From Gemmatimonadaceae bacterium (GTDB taxonomy: Bacteria; Gemmatimonadota; Gemmatimonadetes; Gemmatimonadales; Gemmatimonadaceae): 64,000 bases of DNA. The stretch lies in assembly GCA_035606695.1 (NCBI GenBank), contig DATNEW010000032.1, forward strand, positions 1 to 64,000, given 5' to 3'. The notes under the pieces were generated by a model that saw only the letters and a program-made list of their open reading frames with translations, made no database searches and was not told where the DNA came from. Positions 8,430 to 16,106 of this stretch are shown piece after piece; positions within the stretch are counted from its first letter, which is position 1; each line of letters begins with the position of its first letter. The position numbers and the translations under genes are program-made.

Positions 8430-9317
8430 TTATTTCTCGATCGGGACGCGCACGGCGTTGCCCCATTCGGTCCAACTGCCGTCGTAGTTTCGCACCCGGT
8501 CGTAGCCGAGCAGATAGTGCAGCACGAACCAGGTGTGACTCGAGCGCTCGCCGATGCGGCAGTACGCGATCACGTCGTCCTTGGCTGTGAGACCGCACTC
8601 CTGCTCGTAAATCGCGCGCAGCTCGTCGGCCGACTTGAAGGTGCCGTCGGGATTGGCGGCGCGCGCCCACGGAACGCTCTTCGCGCCGGGAATGTGGCCG
8701 CCGCGCAGCGCGCCCTCCTGTGGGTACTCGGGCATGTGCAGCTTCTTGCCGGAGAATTCATCGGGCGAGCGAACGTCGATCAGCTTGCCTTTCGTCTGCA
8801 CGTGTCGGCGGACGTCGTCCATGAAGGCGCGAATCGGCGCGTCGCTGCGCTCCTTCGCCGTGTAGCTCGAGCCCGTGACGGCGCGCGGCCGGTCTGTGCT
8901 CATGGGGCGATTCTCCTGCTCCCACTTCATTCGTCCGCCGTCGAGCAGCTTGGCGTTCTCGAAGCCGAACAATCGAAATACCCAGAACGCGTACGCCGCC
9001 CACCAGTTGTTCTTGTCGCCGTAGAAGATGACGGTCGTCGAGTCGTCGATGCCCATGGAGCGAACGAGCGCCTGGAATTGTTCGCGCGAGACATAGTCGC
9101 GCACCAGGGCGTCGTTCAGGTCGGTGTGCCAATCGACCTTGAAGGCGCCCGGAATGTGCCCCGTATCGTACAGCAGCACATCCTCATCGCTTTCGATGAT
9201 GCGAATCTTCGGATCGTCGAGGTGCGCGGCAAGCCACTCGGTGCTCACCAACGCGTCGGGATGCGCATATCCCTTTGCGGCGATCGCGCGATCGGTTTCC
9301 GTCATGTGTGAAAACAT
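8430..9317 (-). CDS. sseA: Thiosulfate/3-mercaptopyruvate sulfurtransferase (rhodanese, SseA type)
   Basis: A two-domain rhodanese (295 aa). The N-terminal domain is catalytically silent: its loop reads [10 protein letters not shown] with no Cys. The C-terminal domain carries the persulfide cysteine C253 in [14 protein letters not shown]. The CRIGERS loop is the form typical of thiosulfate-type enzymes (CysA/SseA-like). It transfers sulfane sulfur to thiol or cyanide acceptors. The ATG at 9317 has a weak AGGA site; an ATG at 9305 is an alternative. It precedes OsmC in the same orientation, giving a small sulfur/thiol stress cluster. Confidence 0.88.
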   Translation of the reverse strand: MFSHMTETDRAIAAKGYAHPDALVSTEWLAAHLDDPKIRIIESDEDVLLYDTGHIPGAFKVDWHTDLNDALVRDYVSREQFQALVRSMGIDDSTTVIFYGDKNNWWAAYAFWVFRLFGFENAKLLDGGRMKWEQENRPMSTDRPRAVTGSSYTAKERSDAPIRAFMDDVRRHVQTKGKLIDVRSPDEFSGKKLHMPEYPQEGALRGGHIPGAKSVPWARAANPDGTFKSADELRAIYEQECGLTAKDDVIAYCRIGERSSHTWFVLHYLLGYDRVRNYDGSWTEWGNAVRVPIEK

Positions 9318-9362
9318 AGTGTCATCCTGTGCGCGAAGCGGGAAGGAGCTCACGCTGCCGAA

Positions 9363-9689
9363 TCACAGCCGGTGGATCACCGCCTCCTCGACGACGCGGC
9401 CGCCGCGCAGATGCTCGGTGACGATCCGCTCGAGCAGCGCCGGCGTCACCTGGCCGTACCAGACGCCGTCCGGGTACACGACCACGATCGGGCCACCGCT
9501 GCACACGCCGAGGCACGGAGTCTCGCCGCGCTTGACGCGCGTCGGGCCGAACAGCAAGCCTTCCCGCTGCAACAGCGACGGGAGCAATTGGTAGAGCTCG
9601 CGCCCGCGCTGGTCGGGCGAGCAGAATCCCCCGACGCAGACGAGGACATGTCGCGCATACGGCTCCATGCGGTGTAAGCTATCGCTCAT
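9363..9689 (-). CDS. (2Fe-2S) ferredoxin, thioredoxin-like fold
   Basis: A 108-aa protein of the thioredoxin-like [2Fe-2S] ferredoxin family. The four cluster cysteines are visible: C-x4-C in VCVGGFC and C-x3-C in PCLGVCSGGP, followed by the usual VVVYPDGVWYG strand. It probably shuttles electrons in the cytoplasm. I use the ATG at 9689; an ATG at 9668 gives 101 aa. A much longer reading frame extends upstream but only mirrors the divergent hydrolase gene. The start lies just 6 bp from the divergent hydrolase start, leaving no room for a separate promoter or SD. Confidence 0.82.
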   Translation of the reverse strand: MSDSLHRMEPYARHVLVCVGGFCSPDQRGRELYQLLPSLLQREGLLFGPTRVKRGETPCLGVCSGGPIVVVYPDGVWYGQVTPALLERIVTEHLRGGRVVEEAVIHRL

Positions 9690-9695
9690 CCGCCC

Positions 9696-10493
9696 ATGAC
9701 TGAAACGATCACGATCGACGGCCTCATCGTCCTGCGCGCGCTGCCCGCGCATGCCAAGAGCGCCGCGCCCCGCAGCGTGCTCTTCGTACACGGCTATTTC
9801 GCGGAAGCGAGCGTGTGGGAAGAGTGGCTGCCATTCTTTGCCGAGCGTGGATTCGCGGCGTATGCCGTCGAGCTGCGCGGGCGTCGTGGAAGCCGCCCGG
9901 CGACCGTCCTCGGCGACGTCTCGATTGAGGATTTTGTGAACGACGCGCGGACGGTCGCCGGCACACTCGGCAAGCCCGCCGTCGTTGGGCACTCGATGGG
10001 CGGGCTCATCGCGCAACTGCTCGCCGCCGACGATGCGGTGAGCGCCGCGGCGCTGATCGCGCCCGCGCCGCCGCGTGGGATTCCCTTGTTCGTGCCTGGC
10101 CTCTTGCTCAAGCAGCTGAAGTACGTGCCGGCGATGCTGCGGTCGCGAGTCGTGCGGCCGGCGCGGGAGGACTTGCGCCAGATCGTGATGAATCGCCTGT
10201 CGCGCGACGCGCAGAACAGTTTCCTCGAAAAGCTGCACGCCGACAGCGGCCGCGCGGGACGTCAGATGTCGATGACCGGTGTGCCTGTCGATGCCGCGCG
10301 CGTCCATTGTCCGATTCGGGTCTTTACCGCGAGCGACGACCGCTTCATTCCGCCGCGTATCGTGAAGCGCATCGCACATCGTTATGGTGTCGAGGCAGAA
10401 ATGCTCGAGGGGCACGGGCACGCGGTGATCATCGAGCCGGGATGGCAGGCACTCGCCGAAACGATCGTGGAGTGGCTTCAGCGGTCATCCTGA
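9696..10493 (+). CDS. Alpha/beta hydrolase
   Basis: A soluble 265-aa alpha/beta-fold hydrolase. It has the oxyanion segment FVHGYF, nucleophile motif GHSMGG (about residues 99-104), an acid region TASDDRFIP and a late His in GHGHAVIIEPGW, so the triad is complete. The substrate is unknown; the family covers esterases, lipases and C-C hydrolases. It is divergent from the ferredoxin gene, with 6 bp between start codons. No SD is evident, so the transcript may be leaderless. Confidence 0.85.
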   Translation: MTETITIDGLIVLRALPAHAKSAAPRSVLFVHGYFAEASVWEEWLPFFAERGFAAYAVELRGRRGSRPATVLGDVSIEDFVNDARTVAGTLGKPAVVGHSMGGLIAQLLAADDAVSAAALIAPAPPRGIPLFVPGLLLKQLKYVPAMLRSRVVRPAREDLRQIVMNRLSRDAQNSFLEKLHADSGRAGRQMSMTGVPVDAARVHCPIRVFTASDDRFIPPRIVKRIAHRYGVEAEMLEGHGHAVIIEPGWQALAETIVEWLQRSS

Positions 10494-10557
10494 GCCTTCG
10501 CTTCGCTCCGGATCACCGCCTGTTGCGAGATGATCCGGCGCCGCACAACTTCCGCGC

Positions 10558-10827
10558 ATGACCGACGACGGTATCCTCTACGAGCGCACGCTGCCGCATG
10601 GACCGGCGGTGCGCATTCGCCGCACGAGCGATCCGGGTACGCCGCCCGTAACCGCGGTGCTCGAGGTCGATCGCCGCGCCGGGACGCCGCGAGCCGGCAT
10701 TGGAAATCCGCCGCCGTTGCTGCAATGCGAGGCCGCGAACGACGATGATGCGCTCGCGCAGCTCAAGCCGCACGCCGACGATGATCGCACCGTCGTCCAG
10801 CTGATGAGAGAGAAGGGGTTGCGCTAA
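10558..10827 (+). CDS. Small hypothetical protein
   Basis: An unrecognised 89-aa soluble protein. It is rich in Asp, Arg and Pro, with a central stretch TAVLEVDRRAGTPRAG and an acidic segment NDDDALAQLKPHADDDRTVVQ. It has no signal peptide or membrane helix. Codon bias follows the neighbourhood and no competing gene exists on the other strand. The stop codon falls in the first unit of a decamer tandem repeat. It follows the hydrolase by 64 bp and may be co-transcribed with it. Confidence 0.55.
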   Translation: MTDDGILYERTLPHGPAVRIRRTSDPGTPPVTAVLEVDRRAGTPRAGIGNPPPLLQCEAANDDDALAQLKPHADDDRTVVQLMREKGLR

Positions 10828-10877
10828 CACGCGCTAACACGCGCCAACACGCGCTAGCGCGCACTAATACGCGCTAA
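10821..10877. repeat. Decamer tandem repeat between convergent genes
   Basis: Five to six units of a 10-bp repeat, consensus GCGCTAACAC, with drift (GCGCCAACAC, GCGCTAGCGC, GCACTAATAC). The first unit supplies the TAA stop of the upstream small gene. The last supplies the TAG stop of the HNH gene on the other strand. Confidence 0.85.
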
Positions 10878-11182
10878 GGTTTCTTCGCATCGAGCTCGGC
10901 CAGCTCCTCGTTCAGCAGACGCATGAGCCGGGGCCACACGTGCACCGCGTAGCGCCGAAAATTCTCGCGCGCCGAGGCATTCTCATGGAGAAAGACGCTG
11001 AGCCGGCGGTGGCCCTTCAGCGTGTTGCAGGCCCCGCACGCCGTCACTAAGTTGCCCTCCGAGCGATCGCCACCCTTCACGCGGGCGTGTACGTGGTCCA
11101 GGGTGAGCTCGCTCGCGTCGAACTGCGTTCCGCAGTAGACGCATCGGTATTCGTCGCGCTCGAAGATTCCGCTTCGTTTCAA
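10874..11182 (-). CDS. HNH endonuclease family protein
   Basis: A 102-aa HNH protein. A CVYCG zinc knuckle is followed by the core LTLDHVHARVKGGDRSEGNLVTACGACN, read here as the LDHV His, the GGDRSEGN Asn region and the second CGAC pair. The C-terminus is helical and ends in Lys. The start is TTG at 11182, supported by GGGAGG 7 nt upstream. That SD lies inside the divergent small gene if the latter starts at 11182. The HNH fold can cleave or bind DNA; small solitary copies like this one are often not linked to a known system. Confidence 0.8.
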   Translation of the reverse strand: MKRSGIFERDEYRCVYCGTQFDASELTLDHVHARVKGGDRSEGNLVTACGACNTLKGHRRLSVFLHENASARENFRRYAVHVWPRLMRLLNEELAELDAKKP

Positions 11183-11502
11183 TGGACAACCTCCCGCGGT
11201 CCCGGCGGATGCTGATGGACAAGGCGCGCAACTACCTCCTTGATCAGATAGGAGGGGACCCGTTGCGGCAAGACGACGCGGATCCTCCCCGCTTGACCCT
11301 CAAAGCCCTCGAGAAGATCAGCATGTCACGCACCCGTGAACGCATCCTGGCGAACCTGGACGAGATGTACCGCGAAGCCTTCGAGCGCGCGAAGACCACC
11401 GGCGACGACAAGCAGATGGCCGCGCTGGATTTCGCGTATCGCCGGGAGCAGCTCTACTTCGAGATCCTGCTCGACGTGCGGGATGCGATGGAGCGGAAGT
11501 AG
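11182..11502 (+). CDS. Small hypothetical helical protein
   Basis: An unrecognised protein of up to 106 aa. The C-terminal 60 residues are strongly helical and charged (RERILANLDEMYREAFERAK and QMAALDFAYRREQLYFEIL), with no membrane segment. The start is uncertain. The ATG at 11182 would overlap the divergent HNH start codon. The ATG at 11215, or the ATG at 11323 (preceded by GAGAAG), are alternatives, and the last would give about 60 aa. The C-terminal part is the better supported. Confidence 0.5.
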   Translation: MDNLPRSRRMLMDKARNYLLDQIGGDPLRQDDADPPRLTLKALEKISMSRTRERILANLDEMYREAFERAKTTGDDKQMAALDFAYRREQLYFEILLDVRDAMERK

Positions 11503-11503
11503 C

Positions 11504-11526
11504 GCTGGGCGATGGGCGATGGGCGA
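11504..11526. repeat. Short GGGCGATG hexamer-type array
   Basis: GCGCTGGGCGATGGGCGATG repeats sit between the convergent small gene and the TerC gene. It is the same 6-bp unit family as the arrays at 28.4, 47.5, 52.8 and 57.0 kb, here as a half-array without the inverted partner. Confidence 0.65.
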
Positions 11527-11528
11527 GA

Positions 11529-12473
11529 CTACCGTCCCTCGGTGCCCGCCTTCGGCGGCTCATTTCGAGTCCAGATCAACGACGCGACGATCGATACGGC
11601 CAGCACGCCGAGGATCACCGCCAACGACAGCGTGATGTCGATCCGGAAAAAGTGCTCGGTCAGCATCTTGAACCCGACGAACGACAGAATCACCGCCAGG
11701 CCGTACTTGAGCAGGTGAAAACGATCGACGACCGCGGCGAGCAGGAAGTACATCGAGCGGAGGCCCATCACCGCGAAGATGTTCGACGTGAACACGATGA
11801 AGGAGTGCGTCGTCACGCCGAAGATGGCGGGAATCGAATCGATCGCGAAGATCAGGTCCGTCACCTCGATCAACACGAGCACCAGCAGCAGCGGCGTCGC
11901 GAGCCGCTTGCCGTTCTCGACGGTGAAGAAGTGGCTGCCGCGATAGTCGCGTGACACGGGCATCACGCGCCGCACGAGCTTCACGATGCGGTTGTTCTCT
12001 CCGTCGAACTCTTCGCTCTTCGTGAACGCCATGCGGATGCCGGTGAACACCAGCACCGCCCCGAAGACGTACATCACCCACTGGAAATGGTGAATCAGCG
12101 CCGTGCCGGCCAGAATGAACAAGCCGCGCATGATCAGCGCGCCGAGGATGCCGTAGAAGAGCACGCGATGCTGGCTTGCCTTCGGCACACGGAAGTACTC
12201 GAAGATGAGTACCATCACGAAGATGTTGTCGGCGCTCAGCGCCTCTTCGATGACGTAGCCCGTGAGAAACGTCAGCGCGATGTGGCGGTTTTCGAGGAAG
12301 TACAAGCCGACCGCGAAGAGCAGCGCCAGCGAGACCCACACGGCGACCCAGATGCCGGCCTCCTTTGGCCGGACAACGTGCGGCGTGCGATGAAAGACGC
12401 CAAGGTCGAGCGAGAGCATCGCGAGCACGAACGCGATGAATCCGACCCAGAACCAGATCGACGTGTGGAGCAT
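11529..12473 (-). CDS. TerC/Alx family integral membrane protein
   Basis: A 314-aa polytopic membrane protein of the TerC family, with about seven to nine hydrophobic helices. Family signatures are visible: GYVIEEALSADNIFVM near residue 72 and VLVLIEVTDLIFAIDSIPAIFGVT in the second half, both with the conserved acidic residues. E. coli Alx and related proteins export manganese; others are linked to tellurite resistance. Its role here is probably metal efflux. It stands alone, convergent with the small gene upstream on the plus strand. Confidence 0.9.
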   Translation of the reverse strand: MLHTSIWFWVGFIAFVLAMLSLDLGVFHRTPHVVRPKEAGIWVAVWVSLALLFAVGLYFLENRHIALTFLTGYVIEEALSADNIFVMVLIFEYFRVPKASQHRVLFYGILGALIMRGLFILAGTALIHHFQWVMYVFGAVLVFTGIRMAFTKSEEFDGENNRIVKLVRRVMPVSRDYRGSHFFTVENGKRLATPLLLVLVLIEVTDLIFAIDSIPAIFGVTTHSFIVFTSNIFAVMGLRSMYFLLAAVVDRFHLLKYGLAVILSFVGFKMLTEHFFRIDITLSLAVILGVLAVSIVASLIWTRNEPPKAGTEGR

Positions 12474-12590
12474 GTCGGTCGAAAGCTATTGACCGGGCTC
12501 CGATTACGGGACGAAGCGTTTCGTCACGGCTGGTGAACGGCTCGTACCAGGGCTCTGGCCGGGCCCGGTGCGTTTCGCGAACATTCTTCC

Positions 12591-13295
12591 ATGATGCACG
12601 TCTGGAAGCAGTCGTACGCTCGACGCACTCCCGTTGCGCCGGCGAGCATCGTCAGTGCCGCCGTCCACGCCCTGTTGATCGGTATGTGGATCGTCGGTAC
12701 GCAGCCGGCCGCCGGACTCGACCGCGACAGTTTGGCGAATCGCATCTTCTATATTCCGCCGCCGGACCGGCCGCCGCTCGTGCGTGGATCGCGCGAAACG
12801 GTGCACTACATCACGCTCTCGCCTGGCGTCGGCGACGGACCGGGTGAAGCAAGCATCGACGCACGTCGGCCCATCACGCCGATCGAGCGGTCGCCCGAGG
12901 CAGGCACTCCCAAGCGCGACTCGGTGCCCGCGGAAACGCCCGGCAACAACGACACGAAAACGGATTCGGTGTTCACGGTGCTTCAGGTCGACACCGCCGT
13001 CGCGCGGTCGCAGAGCAGCGCGGCGCCGGCGTATCCGCTCGAGCTGCTCAGCAAGCATATCGAGGGCGCGGTGATCGCTCGCTACGTCGTCGATACCACC
13101 GGCTTCGCCGACGTCAAGTCGTTCGAGGTGATGGAAGCGTCGAATCCCGGCTTCGTCGACGCGGTGCGCGAGGCGCTGCCCTACATGCGATTCAGCCCCG
13201 CCAAGATCGGCACGCAAAAAGTTCGGCAGCTCGTGGAGCAGCGCTTCGGCTTTCGCATCGCACCATCGGTCAGCGCGTCGGTCAAGCCCGACTGA
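12591..13295 (+). CDS. TonB family protein (energy transducer-like)
   Basis: A 234-aa protein with an N-terminal membrane anchor (about 18-40, SIVSAAVHALLIGMWIVG). A Pro/Asp-rich periplasmic linker (45-145) leads to a C-terminal TonB domain (about 150-228) with AYPLELLSKHIEGAVIARYVV and RFSPAKIGTQKVRQLV segments. It is the TonB/TolA C-terminal fold used to contact outer-membrane transporters. No ExbB/ExbD genes or receptors are adjacent. Many orphan TonB-domain proteins of this type occur in Gemmatimonadota-like genomes. The first ATG of a double ATG is used. Confidence 0.82.
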   Translation: MMHVWKQSYARRTPVAPASIVSAAVHALLIGMWIVGTQPAAGLDRDSLANRIFYIPPPDRPPLVRGSRETVHYITLSPGVGDGPGEASIDARRPITPIERSPEAGTPKRDSVPAETPGNNDTKTDSVFTVLQVDTAVARSQSSAAPAYPLELLSKHIEGAVIARYVVDTTGFADVKSFEVMEASNPGFVDAVREALPYMRFSPAKIGTQKVRQLVEQRFGFRIAPSVSASVKPD

Positions 13296-13318
13296 CCGGC
13301 CGCGTCGACCGGGCTGGG

Positions 13319-14122
13319 TCAACCGGCGTCCGCGTCGCCGCGCGCGCCGAGCCGCGAGTGCAGGCGCTCGCGGTACGTGCGCGAGACGCGAATCTTCGCA
13401 CCGGTCCGCAGAATCGCGATCGCGTCGCCCGCGAACCACGGCTGCACTTCGACGATTCGATCGACGTTCACGATGTACCGCCGGTGAATGCGAATGAACG
13501 CGCGCGGATCGAGCTGCGGCTCGAGGGCCGCCGCGGTCATGCGCAGCAGGTAGTTCGCGGTGCCGACGTGCAGGCGCAGATAGTTGCCCTCGGTCTCCAG
13601 CCAATCGACGTCGCTCGTGCGGATCACTTTGAGGACGCCGTCGGCGCGCACCGCGACGCGGTCGAGCGACGGACGCGCTGCCGGCTGCACGCTCGCGATA
13701 TAGTCCGCCAGCAGCGCGCGCATACGCTCATCCTCGGCCGAGCCGCCGCTCTTGCTGCGCAGGGTGACGCGCTCCTTCGCGCGCTCGAACGCGTCACGGA
13801 AACGCGCCGTGTCGAACGGCTTGAGCAAATAGTCAACGGCATGCACCTCGAATGCGCGCACGGCGTACTGATCGAACGCCGTGACAAAGACTGTCGCGGG
13901 CGAGGCTTTTCCGGCGAGCTCGCGCAAGACGCCGAATCCGTCGAGGTCGGGCATCTGCACGTCGAGAAACAAGAGCGACGGTTGAAGCGTCACGACCTGT
14001 TCGACGGCCTCGCGGCCACCGGCGCATGCCGCGACCACCTCGGCATCGCCCGTCTCCTCGATCAAGCGCACCAGGCGGCGGCGGGCGAGCTTCTCGTCGT
14101 CGGCAACGATGGCGGTCAGCAT
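13319..14122 (-). CDS. LytTR family response regulator
   Basis: A 267-aa two-domain regulator. The receiver (about 1-120) has acidic residues D8/D9, phospho-acceptor D54 in LLFLDVQMPD, and K102 in DYLLKPFD. The LytTR DNA-binding domain (about 160-258) includes IRTSDVDWLETEGNYLRLH and the FIRIHRRYIVNVDRI core. The ATG at 14122 overlaps the stop of the upstream kinase (TGATG), so the pair is translationally coupled. It forms a LytS/LytR-type system. Targets cannot be read from the window; such regulators often control membrane or envelope genes. Confidence 0.93.
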   Translation of the reverse strand: MLTAIVADDEKLARRRLVRLIEETGDAEVVAACAGGREAVEQVVTLQPSLLFLDVQMPDLDGFGVLRELAGKASPATVFVTAFDQYAVRAFEVHAVDYLLKPFDTARFRDAFERAKERVTLRSKSGGSAEDERMRALLADYIASVQPAARPSLDRVAVRADGVLKVIRTSDVDWLETEGNYLRLHVGTANYLLRMTAAALEPQLDPRAFIRIHRRYIVNVDRIVEVQPWFAGDAIAILRTGAKIRVSRTYRERLHSRLGARGDADAG

Positions 14123-16005
14123 CAGGCGGTCACCGCGAGTTGAATCGTCATCAGCCGCCGCAGCTCGGTGACGGAGGCGTCGAGCGCGCGCTGTCGCTCT
14201 GGGGTAATGCCGAGCGCATCGGTGCACTCGAGCGCGAGGCGGAGGTAGTCGCCAAGACGAGTGAGCTGGCGCTCGGTGAGCCCCGGATCGCGCTGTGCGG
14301 TGTGCGAAATCGCTTCGAGCGATGCCAGGAGGACGGGTGGAATGGACTGCAGTTTCATCGCGCGCTCCTGCGCTTCGTCGAGCTCCGTGCGGAGTGCCGC
14401 CGCGCTTTCGTCGCGCGCGCGCATCCACTCGAGCAAGAGGCCGCGATGCGCCAGCGCCACGAGCGCGACGTAGATGAGCATTCCCACGATCAATGGCATC
14501 TCGTTGTCGTTGGAGAGAAGCGGTGTATGCGACCGGACGACGAACTGCCATAGCCGCAGTTGTGCGATGTCCACGACGAGCGCCGCGATCGCATAGACGC
14601 CAACGCGCCACGCAAAGCCGTTGCGTCGAATCGGAAAGCGGCGCGCGACGAAGAGAATGGCCGGCGCGAGCAGCGCCCAGATCACGGCCATCGGCATGTC
14701 ATTCTTCGCGACGGCAAGCCACGTGAGGTTCCCGAGTCGTCCGCGAAGCTGGAAATACGTGAAGCTCTGTTGGGTCCAGAGCAGCCCGCCGATGGTCCAG
14801 ACGACGATCTGCGAGATCACGGGGTTTCTGAGCACGGCCGGCACGCGGACGCTCGGTACCTCGTCCCCGACGTCGTCGAGCGCACGGCGAGCAGTTCTCT
14901 CGTCTCGTGAATGGGAGCGCCGCCGCGCTGGAATTCGCAATTCAGCGATCGCTCCGCCGTTCGCCGCGGAGGCGAGCCGCAGGTCGTGCGCGCCGCCGTA
15001 GAGAATCGCCAGGCGGTCGCGCACATTCGCGAGGCCAATGCCGCGGCCCGCGTTCGCCGATGACGCCTCGAGGCCGACGCCGTCGTCAGCGACGCAAACG
15101 ACCAGCTCGCGGTCCTGCACGGCTGCCGAAATCTCGATCGTGCCCGCGGCGTGCCGGCCACTCAATCCATGACGAATGGCGTTTTCGACGAGCGGCTGCA
15201 ACACGAAGCGCGGAACGAGGCAGTCGACCGCGGCATCGTCGACGCGATATTCGATGCGCAGCCAATCCGCGAAGCGAATGCGTTGAATGTCGAGATACGG
15301 CTCGATCCCCACGATCTCTTCGCCGAGTGTGATCTCGTCGTCTCGCGTGGCGAGCGCGCTGCGAAAGATCGACGCGAGCTGCCGCAACACACGCGCGGCC
15401 GCGGCCGGCGTTTGATACGCGAGCTCGGACACGGCGCCGAGCGAATTGAAGAGGAAATGTGGTTGCAGCTGTGCCGCGAGATAATCCAGCCGCGCACGCG
15501 CCAGCGAACGCTCGAGCTGTTCGGCCTGACGCTGACGTGCATTCAACGCACGCCGGGCGTGCGCGACTTCGCTCACGGCGATCACGACGATGTACGCGAT
15601 GACGTCGAAGTCGAGATACAGCACCACGAGCGTCACCATCGAAACGCCGACCGCGTTCGGATTGAAGAAGCGCGAGATCGCGCGCGATCCGGCTGAATCG
15701 ATCAGCGCGGCGATGAGCAGTCCGGGCACGTGCGCCGCGACGATCGCGAAGACATTCGTCGTCGCGCGCCGCAGCCGGTTGTGGTACGCGCCAATGACCA
15801 CGCTCAACACCGCCCACATCGCAGCCGCACCGAGCTCGTTGCCGATTATGGCGAGCGGTCGCTGGCGCTGGGCGGCGGGCATGAACATCGACATCACGCC
15901 GAGGGAGCCAAACAACAGGCACCACGCGGCAAACCACGCGAGCGCGGTCTTCGCCGTGCCTTTCGTGAATGGACGATTGTCAGCCGAGCCGTTGAATGAG
16001 CTCAT
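14122..16005 (-). CDS. LytS-type histidine kinase fused to a degenerate second sensor/kinase unit
   Basis: A 627-aa membrane protein. Residues 1-150 hold about four membrane helices. The His_kinase domain has H183 in AQLQPHFLFNSLGA, and a HATPase domain (about 270-360) carries VENAIRHG, DDGVGLEA and GRGIGLANVRDRL. After residue 385 a second set of about four membrane helices follows (400-520). It leads to a second dimerisation-like helix (545-600) in which the His motif is replaced by LQSIPPVLLASLEA. The protein ends where the second ATPase would begin. Sister kinase modules are normally separate genes; here one ORF looks like a fusion with a dead, truncated copy. It is coupled to the LytTR regulator. 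Confidence 0.85.
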   Translation of the reverse strand: MSSFNGSADNRPFTKGTAKTALAWFAAWCLLFGSLGVMSMFMPAAQRQRPLAIIGNELGAAAMWAVLSVVIGAYHNRLRRATTNVFAIVAAHVPGLLIAALIDSAGSRAISRFFNPNAVGVSMVTLVVLYLDFDVIAYIVVIAVSEVAHARRALNARQRQAEQLERSLARARLDYLAAQLQPHFLFNSLGAVSELAYQTPAAAARVLRQLASIFRSALATRDDEITLGEEIVGIEPYLDIQRIRFADWLRIEYRVDDAAVDCLVPRFVLQPLVENAIRHGLSGRHAAGTIEISAAVQDRELVVCVADDGVGLEASSANAGRGIGLANVRDRLAILYGGAHDLRLASAANGGAIAELRIPARRRSHSRDERTARRALDDVGDEVPSVRVPAVLRNPVISQIVVWTIGGLLWTQQSFTYFQLRGRLGNLTWLAVAKNDMPMAVIWALLAPAILFVARRFPIRRNGFAWRVGVYAIAALVVDIAQLRLWQFVVRSHTPLLSNDNEMPLIVGMLIYVALVALAHRGLLLEWMRARDESAAALRTELDEAQERAMKLQSIPPVLLASLEAISHTAQRDPGLTERQLTRLGDYLRLALECTDALGITPERQRALDASVTELRRLMTIQLAVTA

Positions 16006-16106
16006 CGAAGGAAAGGTCGCGCCGGGTTGGCCGGCGGACCGACCGCGGCGGGACCAGGCGTCTCTGGATGGGGTGGGGCGTTCCCGGATAAGCTACTATT
16101 CGCGCC

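Noticed and set aside
7886-9317. A defence island made of OsmC, rhodanese, ferredoxin and HNH genes
   Set aside because: The genes are ordinary redox and sulfur functions. The HNH protein is short and not linked to a guide, toxin or restriction partner.
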